Assembly (NCBI GenBank): GCA_023954015.1
Contig: JAMLIS010000006.1
Span: 1-64,000, forward strand
DNA from: Burkholderiaceae bacterium
GTDB taxonomy: Bacteria; Pseudomonadota; Gammaproteobacteria; Burkholderiales; Burkholderiaceae_E
Length of the DNA stretch: 64,000 nucleotides
Reading direction: 5' to 3'
The first letter of the stretch is position 1. The number at the start of each line of letters is the position of its first letter. A program made the translations under genes and the position numbers. Below the pieces are notes generated by a model. It was given only the letters and a program-made list of their open reading frames with translations, was not told where the DNA came from and ran no database searches. Below, piece by piece: positions 1 to 8,873 of the stretch.

Positions 1-370
1 TGAGCGTGATCTTTCCGAGACTTTTGCCCACGTTCTGGACTGCGATGGCAACCGCGGAGTTCGTGAGGTCGGTGATGACCTCGACTCCGTCGCTCTCATA
101 CCATTTCCGCGCGATGCTGGCAGCAACCTCCGGTTTACCTTGGTGATCTGCGGAGACGACCTCGATTGGGCGGCCGAGAACGCTTCCGCCGGCATCCTCG
201 ATGGCCATCCGAACGGCAGTGACGGCGCCGGGCCCGCCCATATGCGCATTGATGCTCGACATGTCTGTCAGAACGCCGATTCTCAACGGCGTCTGAGCGA
301 TCCCGCTTTGCATTCCAGTGAAGCTGAGGGCAGCGGCCGCAGCTGCCCCAAGTAACCTGACTATCTTCAC
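1..370 (-). CDS. Branched-chain amino-acid ABC transporter substrate-binding protein, partial
   Basis: Periplasmic ligand-binding protein of the LivK/Peripla_BP_6 type; the C-terminal part is cut off by the window edge, leaving about 123 residues. A GTG start at 370 is preceded by GAGGAG about 8 nt upstream. The N-terminus has a signal peptide (KIVRLLGAAAAAALSF, then an Ala-rich stretch ending near AQTP). Mature sequence begins LRIGVLTDMSS, followed by GGPGAVTAVRMAIEDAGG and PIEVVSADHQGKPEVAA, the standard opening of this family. Related proteins often bind aromatic or other carboxylic acids and sit beside degradation genes, so the ligand cannot be assigned. A promoter with an overlapping palindrome lies about 90 nt upstream. 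Confidence 0.85.
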   Translation of the reverse strand, partial: MKIVRLLGAAAAAALSFTGMQSGIAQTPLRIGVLTDMSSINAHMGGPGAVTAVRMAIEDAGGSVLGRPIEVVSADHQGKPEVAASIARKWYESDGVEVITDLTNSAVAIAVQNVGKSLGKITL

Positions 371-457
371 GCGACTGTCTCCTCGGTTGGTTGGCTTTCG
401 CGACACACGATCCACTCGATCCACTCGATCCTGCGAGCGCTCTGCGTCCAAGCTAAG

Positions 458-484
458 ATTATACTTGACCAATCGTTTGGTCAA
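458..484 (-). promoter_or_regulatory. Promoter with overlapping TetR-like palindromic operator for the binding-protein gene
   Basis: On the minus strand a perfect TATAAT (458-463) follows TTGACC (479-484) with a 15-bp spacer. The spacer and -35 box are occupied by a perfect inverted repeat, TTGACCAA-4-TTGGTCAA (465-484 on the plus strand). A repressor bound there would cover the promoter core. Size and symmetry fit a TetR/AcrR-family site; the regulator is not in the window. The spacing is shorter than the usual 17 bp. Confidence 0.6.
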
Positions 485-620
485 CACGCGTACAAAACTT
501 AGCATAGGGCCCCTGGCCATGCGATACTCAACGTGTGCTGCAGCAGCTCCGCGGCCGCTGACCGACCGCACTAACAAGCACGCTACGCCGCGAAATGCAG
601 CTGCGTGTATTTCGGCCCAA

Positions 621-737
621 CGACCGCCCGTTTCGGGATTGTGACCGCGCATTCCGGACAATTGTGACCGCGCGTTTCGGCGCATCGTGACCGACCGTCT
701 CGACAACGTGACCGATCGTTTCGGCGGATCGTGACCG
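621..737. repeat. Degenerate tandem 21-23-nt repeats, IS21-like terminal repeats
   Basis: Five to six head-to-tail copies of a unit like GTGACCGnnCGTTTCGG plus a few variable bases start near 621, 641, 664, 687, 708 and 731. Multiple short direct repeats at an end are typical of IS21-family elements, where the IstA transposase binds. No istA or istB gene follows, so this looks like an orphan IS end. The family assignment is inference. Confidence 0.45.
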
Positions 738-1001
738 CCCACGATGCCACCCGGCGCCGAGGTCAAGGCGGCGGCGGTGTTGCGTAGAGATCTGATTCGG
801 AACCGGTACCCTCGGCGGCTTTGCCCGCAGAAGGAGACGGCCTGCGCACTCGGGCAGTACGCCTGCCGGCGCGGGCACGCTGCTGCAGTTGCTTGCGCGC
901 CTGGATGCCGCCATCGAGATCGCGAGGAACGACAACCGCTTCACCGACGAGATCAATCTGCCGCTGGCGACCTCAACGCTCTCGAAGTCAAGACGGCGCT
1001 G
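738..1001. other. Stretch without a recognisable gene
   Basis: The stretch lies between the repeat array and the transposase fragment. Open frames exist on both strands but none resembles a protein I recognise, and no frame has a convincing start with a ribosome-binding site. The preceding gap 371-620 holds only the promoter at 458-484 and a short duplication (ATCCACTCG twice near 410-428). It is probably debris from successive insertions. Confidence 0.4.
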
Positions 1002-1340
1002 ACCGGACGGTTACTCTTCGTAGACAACGGTTCCGAGTTCACCGGGCGCCTGATGGACATGTGGGCGTACCACCACCAGGTTCGCATCGACTTCAGCCGT
1101 CCCGGCAAGCCGACCGACAACGGACACGTCGAAACATTCAACGGCTCGTTACGCGACGAATGCCTGAACGTGCATTGGTTCGAATCGCTTGCGGAAGCCA
1201 AGGCGATCGTCGAGGCATGGAGGCGTGACTACAATGAGGTTCGTCCTCACAGTGCTCTCATGGACCTTGCACCGGCGGAATTCGTGCGCCAGGCAAGGGT
1301 TTGGAGGCCGATCGAAGGCCTCGTGAACGCCGAAAACTAA
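1002..1340 (+). pseudogene. IS3-family (IS407-group-like) transposase OrfB, C-terminal fragment
   Basis: The frame matches the last third of an IS3 OrfB integrase domain: VDNGSEFTGR, DFSRPGKPTDN, ETFNGSLRDECLNVHWF, YNEVRPHSAL. The D of VDNG and the E of VETFNG are 36 positions apart, so the second half of the DDE triad (D-x35-E) is present. The first Asp and the whole N-terminal half are missing, and upstream sequence in this frame is unrelated. The fragment keeps its stop at 1338-1340 but cannot encode an active transposase. Confidence 0.85.
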
Positions 1341-1425
1341 CTCTCGGGGTTGTCCAGAAAAGCCAAGCGGTTCATGACCGCCGAAAACTAGTTCTCAGGG
1401 TTGTCCAAGAAAGCCAAGCGGTTCA
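1328..1425. repeat. 47-bp imperfect direct duplication at the IS / alpA junction
   Basis: Copies lie at 1328-1374 and 1379-1425 and differ at only a few positions. Each begins with the transposase end (CGCCGAAAACTA), runs through CTC(G/A)GGGTTGTCCA and ends with AGCCAAGCGGTTCA. The repeat therefore spans both the IS end and the 5' end of the following AlpA-like frame, as expected if the junction was duplicated after insertion. Confidence 0.7.
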
Positions 1426-1835
1426 CCTTCCGCCGCACCATCCGCCGCCATGAACTGCGGCAGATCATCCCCCTTGCCGAAACGACCATCTACGAAATGG
1501 AGCGCCGCGGAGAGTTCCCACGCCGCTTCAACCTGACGCCGCGCTGCGTCGTGTTGGACTTGGCCGCAGCGGAATCTTGGGTTGAGGAGCGCAAGCAAAC
1601 CCAACGCGGCGGCATTCAAAACCGGATGCCCATCTACGCAAAACCCGCCCTGTCCGGGTGGGCTCCAGTGAAGAGAAAGGTCGTCCATTATTTAGACAAT
1701 AGACGTTCGATGACTATTCGATACTGCTCCTCGCGAGTCGGTGGTTCGTTGCTTGAGATAGCCACTCATCGGGCAGGCCCGCGATCGCGCGGAACCGCGG
1801 ATAGAAATCGCGCCGTCGATCGGGGTCGAGCGTAG
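1401..1835 (+). CDS. AlpA-like phage/island regulatory protein, probably with altered 5' end and unusual C-terminal extension
   Basis: Residues about 10-65 match AlpA-family small winged-helix DNA-binding proteins: RRHELRQIIPLAETTIYEME, RRGEFPRRF, LTPRCVVLDLAAAESWVEER. AlpA proteins usually activate excision or integrase genes of islands and prophages and are about 65-90 residues. This frame is 144 residues because it runs on past the normal end into antisense of the STAND gene. The only available start is a TTG inside the duplicated IS junction, without a clear ribosome-binding site, so the natural start may be lost. Treat it as a remnant or a re-started copy. It converges with the STAND gene, overlapping its 3' end. 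Confidence 0.55.
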   Translation: MSKKAKRFTFRRTIRRHELRQIIPLAETTIYEMERRGEFPRRFNLTPRCVVLDLAAAESWVEERKQTQRGGIQNRMPIYAKPALSGWAPVKRKVVHYLDNRRSMTIRYCSSRVGGSLLEIATHRAGPRSRGTADRNRAVDRGRA

Positions 1836-4800
1836 CAAGAGCCTCCTTCGCCTGTCGAGAGAGGCCTCGCGGCGACCAAACCTGACCGCGTTTATCAATA
1901 ACGACCACCAGCCACCTATGCGTAAAGCTGCTGGTATCCCCGGCACGTCCGCTCGACTTCCCTCTATGGTATTTCTGGAGCGTGAGCGCGACGACAAGAC
2001 TACGCTCGGATACCTTGAGCAGGGACTGCAAAACACCACGACTGACGAACAAGCGGTATCCAGTCTCGCTCCAGGCGTAGTCACCCCGTCCGCCCTCAGC
2101 TCCCCAAGCTTCGGCGCGATACGCGCTTCTTCCGCCGATTGACCAATGGCGAATCACGTCATCATCCGCGACCGTCCCCAACAGGTCTCGCGTCCAATCC
2201 GATGGGAAAGGCCTGTCGAGTGCGGTGGCGGCCCCATAGGGATCATGCCGATCGAGCTGGCGCTCGGTGTTCGGTGTCTTTGCGACCGATGGCTGAACCG
2301 TGTGACCGTCACCGCCGAAGTGACGTGCAATCTCATCTTCATCGTCAGGCAACCATCTAAAGAATGCTTCATCCGACAGTACGGCCATGACCACTGCTCG
2401 CGCATTGCCGGCATTCGCCAGTACGCTTTGAAGCGTGACAGTTGTGTCTCGCCCGATTGACCAACGCCCTGCGACCGGAAGCCAATCCGCTGCTACTTTG
2501 CCGTCCAGCAAGCCGAGCAACGGTGCCAGCAGATTGTTGTCTTCGCGGGCGGTTCCTTTCTCACCGCTCTCCGGCATGGGCATGTCCGCCTCCTTGGTAA
2601 GGTCGAGCGGAAACGGATCGGTGAGATCGGCAAGCCAGAGACCATCGCTTCTTGACAGCGTGTATTCCCTCAGGAGCGCGGCCCAAGCATCACCGCCCCA
2701 GTCCTCGCCGACAACCACCCGTGTGGCCAGCAACTCACCGGCAACAAGCATGAGTGCGTGCCATCCGAGATATCCCCCGTACAGATCTCGATCCGGAACA
2801 TATCCCGAAGACCAAGATGCATCATCGCTTCTGCCACGTGGGCAATCGTGCATTCCTCCCACGGTTGTGTCCCAACGCCGCACCCACGTGCTGATGCGGT
2901 CTTCCACCTCCCAGCCTGGACAAGCGAAGACGCGGCACAAGCGCTCGACCTGATATTTATTGAAGTCGTAGTCGAGGTGGAAGCCATCCTCTGGTCGCGG
3001 CGAGGCGTTTGGCCTGGGTGCATACCGGAACTCGCGATAGTCGGCCCGAGGAGCCGATTGGAAGGGCGACCGGTTTGCGAGGCCAAGCTTGGCGATCAGA
3101 GCCTCGCGCTCTTCGGGTGCGAGTACGGGCGCAAGCTTGCGAAGTGCGTCTATCGCGAACGCACGCATGACAACGTGCGGGAACTCAGCGGAAAAGGCGA
3201 TTCCCTCGAAGAACGCGCGATGGGAGGCAAATGCGGGAGCAGCGTCTTTCGCTATGCGAGCGAGTGCGATCAACAGCCAGAGCTGCGCATGCATTTGGTA
3301 GAAAGGCAGCTTCGCATCGCCGAACGGCAAGCTTGAAGCGGACCCGAAACGCTCGATCAGCCGTTCAATGACGTCGAACCGTCCGGCCACCACCAGGCGT
3401 CGCACCGCATGGGCTGCACGCCAGCGCATTGCTGCGATGGGATGGCCGAGCCTCGCCCACACGAGTCCCGCCACGAATGTCGCCTCGTCAGACGGAATCG
3501 TAAAGCGCGCGTCCCACGGCCCGTCCCCAACTTCGGATGGCAGCTTTTCATCTGTGTTCGCCAGAAACCGCTCGAGGCCTTCCGCAATGGCGCTGGCACT
3601 GACGTCAGACGCCAGTCTCGCGGCGAGTGCGAGCCAGGCACTACCACCAAGACTCTCCGCGGTACTCCGGAGCGCTGCAACTACGTGCTCGACAAGGGTT
3701 GCACGGTCGGCATGAAAATGCTGCTCCAGCCCCCGCCAGTTGCCCCACGCGTAGGTGCTTGAACTGGCAAGTTCGGCGGCGTGCTTAGTGGCAAGGCGCA
3801 GTCCCAAGTCAGGCAGAGCATCACGCATAGCCGCCGACGACCTACCCCACTCCTCCAAGTAGTCGTCCAGCGCGTGGATTTTGTCGGCAAGCGTGGCTGC
3901 CGTTGCTTCCACGACCGCACCGACGAACCCGAGGCGCTCGGCGGGAGAGTCTGCTCGCTTGGCCAAATCGATCAGTGTCCGAACCGGCCAGCGCCGCCCT
4001 GACTGGTCAATCTCCTCGTAGAGGATCTGACGGTCAATGTCGTCTGAGTCCGTGAGGTCCACTGGGAAGACGGGCGGTGGCCCCGACGCGGTCGACGGGG
4101 CCATCACCGTTTGCGATTCGGATTGGGGGCCAAGTCGAGTGAGCAGGCCTTCGATTCGTGTTCGAGCATGAGAAGCGGCGGGAAGACTGCGCTCAGCGAG
4201 GTCATGTAGCGGTTCGATCGTCTCCCGTGCGGGAGACAGTTGGTCCTCGCGATCGATCTCGACCAGAAGGAGATCGAAGAACCATTCCCGTCGCTCATGA
4301 GGTAGACGGCAAATGACCTCTGACGCGAAGTCCGAGATGTGCCACGTCCACGTTTCGACCGGAGCAGCCAAACCAAATAGAGCGACGGCGGCTTCAACAG
4401 AAAGCTTCGAGTCACGAACGAGGACAGTCAACGCTGGGCCGAGTGACAGTCCTAGCCGAGCAACGTCACGATCGTCCAGCCGTGCCAGCGTAGCCAACGT
4501 CGCCCGACCAGCAATCGGCACCATCGCTTTCGCGTATTCCGTCCACGGAAATTTGTCATCCTCGTCCTGATTCAGTTCGAGGATACGCGCCAGGGTGTGC
4601 GCCGCCGCCGGCGAAAGTTCGGGACCCGAATAGTGGCCGGTCAGCCCCAGCAAGTGATTGGTACGATCGAAGTCATCCGATCCAACTGCCTCGGCAAGAT
4701 CGAGCGCACGGCGAAAATAGGCTGCTGCTTCTTCGGTGCTCACTCGCCAGGCTGCGCGAGCGAGATCACCGTAAGATGAGATTCTGGATCCGACATCAGT

Positions 4801-7800
4801 ATCGAGTTGGATCTTGCGCTCGATATGGCCGGAAAGGAGGAGCGCAGCATCATGGCACTGGGGGACGCGCGATAGTCGAGCAACCGCATTGGTAAGTTCC
4901 GGCGTGAACAGGCCCGGCGCGCTCGCTGCCCACTCGGCCATGCGATTCGCAATCGCGGCATTGAGCGCACCTAACGCGTCGGCAAGGTCGAAGATCACTC
5001 GGAAACCGTTCCGCGCGAGATACGCCTTCCCGTCCCGATACGGATAGTTGGATGACTGCTCGACATCACGGACAAGTCGGTCGAAGGCCGCGGCCACCAT
5101 CTCGTCCCGCGCCTTTCCATTGCGCGGGTGAATGATGTCGGCGACATCCTGCGCATAGCTCAGCATCGGCAAGATCCGGCTGCTAAGCGCGCGCGAATAC
5201 TCCGATCGCTTCTCCTCATTGAGTCCGCCACGTCTCTTCCGCCGGCGCCGAGTTCCATCGAATTTCGGAGCCGCCAGCTTCTGGTTAAGCGCTCGACTGA
5301 AGGTCGCTGCGCCCAGAGATCGAGCACTTGCAGGCACCAATTCGATGAATTCCGTCGGCGCCATGTCAATCAAGGCGGCCCGCTTCCGGCTCAATGCGGC
5401 TCGCACACCGGCGGCCAGTACGGTCACGTGGATCGCGCGGTCGCTCGGATAGTGACTGGAATAGTCATAAACACTTGGCGGTGTAAGCGCGGTTCCGGCA
5501 AGGATGCTTGCTGCCTCTTTCTCCATGCCGAGCTCTACCGCCACGGCCGATGCCAGCACGCTGGCCATCGCCAAACCTTCGCTCTTTCCCTTCGTAGGAG
5601 ATGCGGCAGCAAGGGCCGCTATAAGTCTTCTGGTGTGGGATGGGTCACGGCCGACGAATGGAAGCGCAGCGGCGTAGAGTGCGCGAGATGGCAGTCGACA
5701 ACGCAACAGCCGCGTTGCGACGCGCGTCTTTGGCGGATGCGCCGAATACTGGTGTCGATCCAGAAGATCGAACAAGTCCCGAAACTTGGCAAAGGCCTCG
5801 CCGTCGTCTTGACGGGCGAAGAACTCCGCAACGCGCACGTCGTTGCCCGCCAACATCTCGACATAGGCGAAGCCAATATCGTCCCACTGCCTAGAGGTGC
5901 TCGATCCGCTGAAGTGCGCGCTACGTTTGCTGCGCACAGCCCAGTTGTGCCAATCGATTGATCGCCGAGCGTGGCGACGGGCCTCGTCTCGGTCTCCTGC
6001 GAAGGCGTTGGCAAGTGCAAGCGCGGCGTGCTTCCCCCCAGGCCAACCAACTTTGGTCACGGAAAGCCGTCGCAAGGCTTCAGGGTCACCGGCTACTGCA
6101 GTGAGATCAGGATGCTCGTATAGAAAGCGGTCCGATCGCTCATGACCTGCGGCAACGAGCGACGCTTCCAGCAGCAGGCGCAGAAGATCGTCGCGCCGAT
6201 TCAGCTCTCCTACAAGTGCTATCGCGGCAGTAATCCGTGATAGGCGGATGTCGCGTGCGCTGACCTGTGAAGCGCCTCGGGGAACACGCAGGTCGTAGGC
6301 CAGTTGGATGAGCTGATCGGCATCGCGTAGCGAGGTGAGCAACGCTGGCAGTGCCCGGGCTGCATAGTTTGAGGTTAGCTGGCGTTCTTGGAGAGTGGCG
6401 ATAACGCGATCTCGACCGGCCTGGCTCGCGCCGTAGCTCGATCGGATCAGGGTCTCGGTCGGTTCATCGCGGAACATCAGGCCGTGTGGCGTTCTCTCAA
6501 GCAAGGGGGCGAGATCGGCCGCGAAGCTCTCCACCTGCTCCGCGATCAAGCCGTGAGCCGCAGCAAGCTCTTCAATGGGAACTGGGGGCGCTAGCAAGGC
6601 GATGCCTGTGAGCAGGAGGTCAATGTCCGCATCGCTTGCACCACGAGCGCGTGCGGTTTCGCGCGCTTCGGTGAGACGCTTGCGAAGCAGCACGTCGAGC
6701 AGATCTTGCGGCTCTCCCGGGGCGTCAGGGAAAGACACGGGATCAAACGGCCGTCCGGTCGCGATCAGATTGTCGAGACAGCGTGGATTGCGACCTGACC
6801 GAGTCAGCAGAGCGGCGATCTCGTCGGCCGAAGCATCCGGCACGCGCCGCTCAACGAGGGCTCGTACTTCCGCGTCAGTGAACAGTGGAATTGTGAAAGG
6901 ACGATGCGAGGTATCGCCAGTTGCCAGCGCGAGCCGCTCAGTTCGGCACGATGCGACGATGCGGACACCGTCGATTGGCTCGACGCTGATGCTGCGCATG
7001 AGAAGGTGTGCGAAGGATGATGTCGCGGTTTCCCGCGCGGCAAGCCCGGCGTGGTCGATCGCATCGAGCACCAGTGAAACACATGCATCGCTGCGAGTTC
7101 GCCGGGCCGTCTCCACCGATTGGGCGAGCCGTCGGCGGAATGCCCTGAGCAAGCCCGTAACGTCCGCCACTGGCAGCAGAATGTCGCACAGGCCTTGTCC
7201 GGCCATGAGATTGGCAAGGTGGACAAGCGTCCTTTCCGGGAGGTGCCGACCGTCAGCGGGATCCCGCCAGCGACCGGCGCCGAAGCCATCGAAGAGCACC
7301 ACGGGACCATCGGCTCGCAATCGGTCGGCGAGGCCTTGCATCAAGACAGTCTTGCCCATCCCGCCCGCAGCATGGACAACGAGAGGAAGACCAACTTCAC
7401 GGGCGAGCGTCGCAATGTCGCCAAGAACATCGCGCTGAATGACTACCTCAACCTCGGGGAACGCATCGGGCGTGGGATACAGCCGATCCTCGTGCTCCAC
7501 TTCCAACTCAGCCAAAACCGCTACCCGGTCAACTCGTTTGTCCCTCTCGCTACCGGGACCGGCCTTGATTCTGATGAGATTCCGCAACTTGAGTAGGCGT
7601 TTCTCCGCATCCGGATCCCCTGGTTCGCTCCATGCGGCGAGAGTCGCTGAAATCGCTCGCTCAGCCTCGGCCAAGCTTCCCGTACTGCCGACCATTTCCA
7701 ATCGCCGCAGCAGGTCAGCAAGGGGATGGGGATAGTCTTTCAGAGCTTCTGAGATCTGGCCTGCTTGGCGGGCAATATCGCCGGCTTCTTGCGTGCCCGC

Positions 7801-8265
7801 GACGACCGTTGAGATCGCCTTCCTTAGGTTCTCGTGGATGGGCCTGTTCGTCGCAAATTCATAGCGGACCACGGCGAGAACATGATCGTCGCCATGAGTC
7901 GCCCGAAGGTCGGTATCGGTCGCGGCAAACTTGGCAAGAGTCGATGCCAGATCAGCAGCTCGAACTGCCGTGTCGGCGCCTGCAATCGAGTATTTGAACT
8001 GAACGACCGTGACTCGATGCGCCCGGGCAACATCGGTGGCGCCGTGGTACCGGACGAGATCGGCAATCTCGACCGCGCCGATTCCCAAGCTCTGCTCGTC
8101 TCGTTCATCGAACCCCTCGAGCGTGATCGCGGTGAGGTCGGTCGACGGCGGCAGAAGCTCAAGAGCGGTGCGAGCGGCCCAAGCTTCATGAAAAGCATGA
8201 CCCGCCTTTGATGCTCGAACTTTGTCGATCTCTATCGGCCCCGTGCCAGTGCCGTTGTCATTCAT
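1714..8265 (-). CDS. Giant STAND/NACHT-type ATPase with N-terminal Cap4/DUF4297-like nuclease domain, candidate Avs-like defence effector
   Basis: 2183 residues. N-terminal domain (1-150) has a PD-(D/E)xK-type pattern: E50 in ITLEGFDERD, VEIADL at 66-71, and VVQFKYS with Q89 and K91, as in DUF4297/Cap4-type dsDNA nucleases. The ATPase follows: Walker A GGMGKT at 301-306, a DGFGAGRWRDP segment at 326-336, and Walker B SLVLDAIDHA at 397-406, then a VASCRTER sensor-like strand. The remaining 1,700 residues are mostly helical-looking and rich in Ala, Leu and Arg, with no domain I can name; this is where STAND proteins carry ligand sensors. Nuclease plus STAND plus long sensor is the plan of Avs anti-phage proteins, and the gene sits downstream of a type I restriction operon. 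Start ATG 8265 has AGGAGCGGAG upstream. Enzyme roles are inferred from motifs; specificity is unknown. Confidence 0.7.
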   Translation of the reverse strand: MNDNGTGTGPIEIDKVRASKAGHAFHEAWAARTALELLPPSTDLTAITLEGFDERDEQSLGIGAVEIADLVRYHGATDVARAHRVTVVQFKYSIAGADTAVRAADLASTLAKFAATDTDLRATHGDDHVLAVVRYEFATNRPIHENLRKAISTVVAGTQEAGDIARQAGQISEALKDYPHPLADLLRRLEMVGSTGSLAEAERAISATLAAWSEPGDPDAEKRLLKLRNLIRIKAGPGSERDKRVDRVAVLAELEVEHEDRLYPTPDAFPEVEVVIQRDVLGDIATLAREVGLPLVVHAAGGMGKTVLMQGLADRLRADGPVVLFDGFGAGRWRDPADGRHLPERTLVHLANLMAGQGLCDILLPVADVTGLLRAFRRRLAQSVETARRTRSDACVSLVLDAIDHAGLAARETATSSFAHLLMRSISVEPIDGVRIVASCRTERLALATGDTSHRPFTIPLFTDAEVRALVERRVPDASADEIAALLTRSGRNPRCLDNLIATGRPFDPVSFPDAPGEPQDLLDVLLRKRLTEARETARARGASDADIDLLLTGIALLAPPVPIEELAAAHGLIAEQVESFAADLAPLLERTPHGLMFRDEPTETLIRSSYGASQAGRDRVIATLQERQLTSNYAARALPALLTSLRDADQLIQLAYDLRVPRGASQVSARDIRLSRITAAIALVGELNRRDDLLRLLLEASLVAAGHERSDRFLYEHPDLTAVAGDPEALRRLSVTKVGWPGGKHAALALANAFAGDRDEARRHARRSIDWHNWAVRSKRSAHFSGSSTSRQWDDIGFAYVEMLAGNDVRVAEFFARQDDGEAFAKFRDLFDLLDRHQYSAHPPKTRVATRLLRCRLPSRALYAAALPFVGRDPSHTRRLIAALAAASPTKGKSEGLAMASVLASAVAVELGMEKEAASILAGTALTPPSVYDYSSHYPSDRAIHVTVLAAGVRAALSRKRAALIDMAPTEFIELVPASARSLGAATFSRALNQKLAAPKFDGTRRRRKRRGGLNEEKRSEYSRALSSRILPMLSYAQDVADIIHPRNGKARDEMVAAAFDRLVRDVEQSSNYPYRDGKAYLARNGFRVIFDLADALGALNAAIANRMAEWAASAPGLFTPELTNAVARLSRVPQCHDAALLLSGHIERKIQLDTDVGSRISSYGDLARAAWRVSTEEAAAYFRRALDLAEAVGSDDFDRTNHLLGLTGHYSGPELSPAAAHTLARILELNQDEDDKFPWTEYAKAMVPIAGRATLATLARLDDRDVARLGLSLGPALTVLVRDSKLSVEAAVALFGLAAPVETWTWHISDFASEVICRLPHERREWFFDLLLVEIDREDQLSPARETIEPLHDLAERSLPAASHARTRIEGLLTRLGPQSESQTVMAPSTASGPPPVFPVDLTDSDDIDRQILYEEIDQSGRRWPVRTLIDLAKRADSPAERLGFVGAVVEATAATLADKIHALDDYLEEWGRSSAAMRDALPDLGLRLATKHAAELASSSTYAWGNWRGLEQHFHADRATLVEHVVAALRSTAESLGGSAWLALAARLASDVSASAIAEGLERFLANTDEKLPSEVGDGPWDARFTIPSDEATFVAGLVWARLGHPIAAMRWRAAHAVRRLVVAGRFDVIERLIERFGSASSLPFGDAKLPFYQMHAQLWLLIALARIAKDAAPAFASHRAFFEGIAFSAEFPHVVMRAFAIDALRKLAPVLAPEEREALIAKLGLANRSPFQSAPRADYREFRYAPRPNASPRPEDGFHLDYDFNKYQVERLCRVFACPGWEVEDRISTWVRRWDTTVGGMHDCPRGRSDDASWSSGYVPDRDLYGGYLGWHALMLVAGELLATRVVVGEDWGGDAWAALLREYTLSRSDGLWLADLTDPFPLDLTKEADMPMPESGEKGTAREDNNLLAPLLGLLDGKVAADWLPVAGRWSIGRDTTVTLQSVLANAGNARAVVMAVLSDEAFFRWLPDDEDEIARHFGGDGHTVQPSVAKTPNTERQLDRHDPYGAATALDRPFPSDWTRDLLGTVADDDVIRHWSIGGRSAYRAEAWGAEGGRGDYAWSETGYRLFVSRGVLQSLLKVSERSLVVALTLQKYHRGKSSGRAGDTSSFTHRWLVVVIDKRGQVWSPRGLSRQAKEALATLDPDRRRDFYPRFRAIAGLPDEWLSQATNHRLARSSIE

Positions 8266-8409
8266 GATCGGCTCCGCTCCTGGTCAACCGGAGCATCGGT
8301 TCACTCGCTGTCTGCCTGTCGGCGCAGAGCATCGTCCTGCAACCCATGTCTCGGCCTAACTCATAGACCAGTGTGAAATCGTGAGCCGTCGCGTCATCCC
8401 TCCTCTTCA

Positions 8410-8550
8410 TCATCTGCCGCCTGCAACCCGTGCCAGCGCTTCGAGCTTGATGCGCGACCAGACGCCCCCGAACAAGTGTTGGTCGTCCGGACCGTTGGCG
8501 TCGCCTTCCTCGTCGAGCAGGTCACTGCCCCCATTGGTTGGTTTTCCCAT
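8410..8550 (-). CDS. Small acidic protein of unknown function (46 aa)
   Basis: The ATG at 8550 has an excellent ribosome-binding site (GGGAGGA, about 6 nt spacing), the main reason to accept so short a gene. The product begins MGKPTNGGSDLLDEEGD and ends with a helix-like WSRIKLEALARVAGGR; the middle is rich in Asp, Glu and Gly. It lies in the same orientation as, and between, the restriction genes and the STAND gene, 144 nt upstream of the latter. I recognise no family. It could be a small partner or regulator of either neighbour. Confidence 0.5.
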   Translation of the reverse strand: MGKPTNGGSDLLDEEGDANGPDDQHLFGGVWSRIKLEALARVAGGR

Positions 8551-8645
8551 CTGACATCCTCCCTCTTCGTTGGCCGGTGAATTGGATGCGCAGTCGCCGT
8601 TTGTCGGAACCAGCATCGCGCCCTACCAGCCCGGCAGGGACACAT

Positions 8646-8861
8646 TCAACGACCGGAATACTCCCGCCAGTCCAGTAACCGCCCCGCTTCAAAGACGGCT
8701 TCAGAACGTCGCTGCATCTCTTCGTCTTCTTCGGCAATCGGCCACGGAACGTCCCAGTAGTCGAAGTACGGGTAGCTCAGCTGAAGAGACCCGGTGAAGT
8801 CGATGTTGACGTCGTCGAAGACGAGGTACTCGCACTCGCGGAGGCGCTGAATCATCTTCAT
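8646..8861 (-). CDS. Small hypothetical protein (71 aa)
   Basis: Acidic and aromatic-rich: MKMIQRLRECEYLVFDDVNI, then LSYPYFDYWDVPWP and an EEDEEMQRR segment. Starts 12 nt after the 94-residue gene upstream, with GAGGTG upstream of the ATG, so it is probably co-transcribed with the restriction operon. No signal peptide or membrane segment. No family recognised; its composition could suit a small binding partner, but that is speculation. Confidence 0.55.
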   Translation of the reverse strand: MKMIQRLRECEYLVFDDVNIDFTGSLQLSYPYFDYWDVPWPIAEEDEEMQRRSEAVFEAGRLLDWREYSGR

Positions 8862-8873
8862 GCCGTCCGCACC

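Noticed and set aside
621..737. CRISPR array
   Set aside because: Units are only 21-23 nt, adjacent without unique spacers, and degenerate; no cas genes are near.
744..1001. Upstream part of the IS3 transposase frame as coding
   Set aside because: Residues before the TGRLLFVDNG segment bear no resemblance to IS3 OrfB and look like an accidental open frame.
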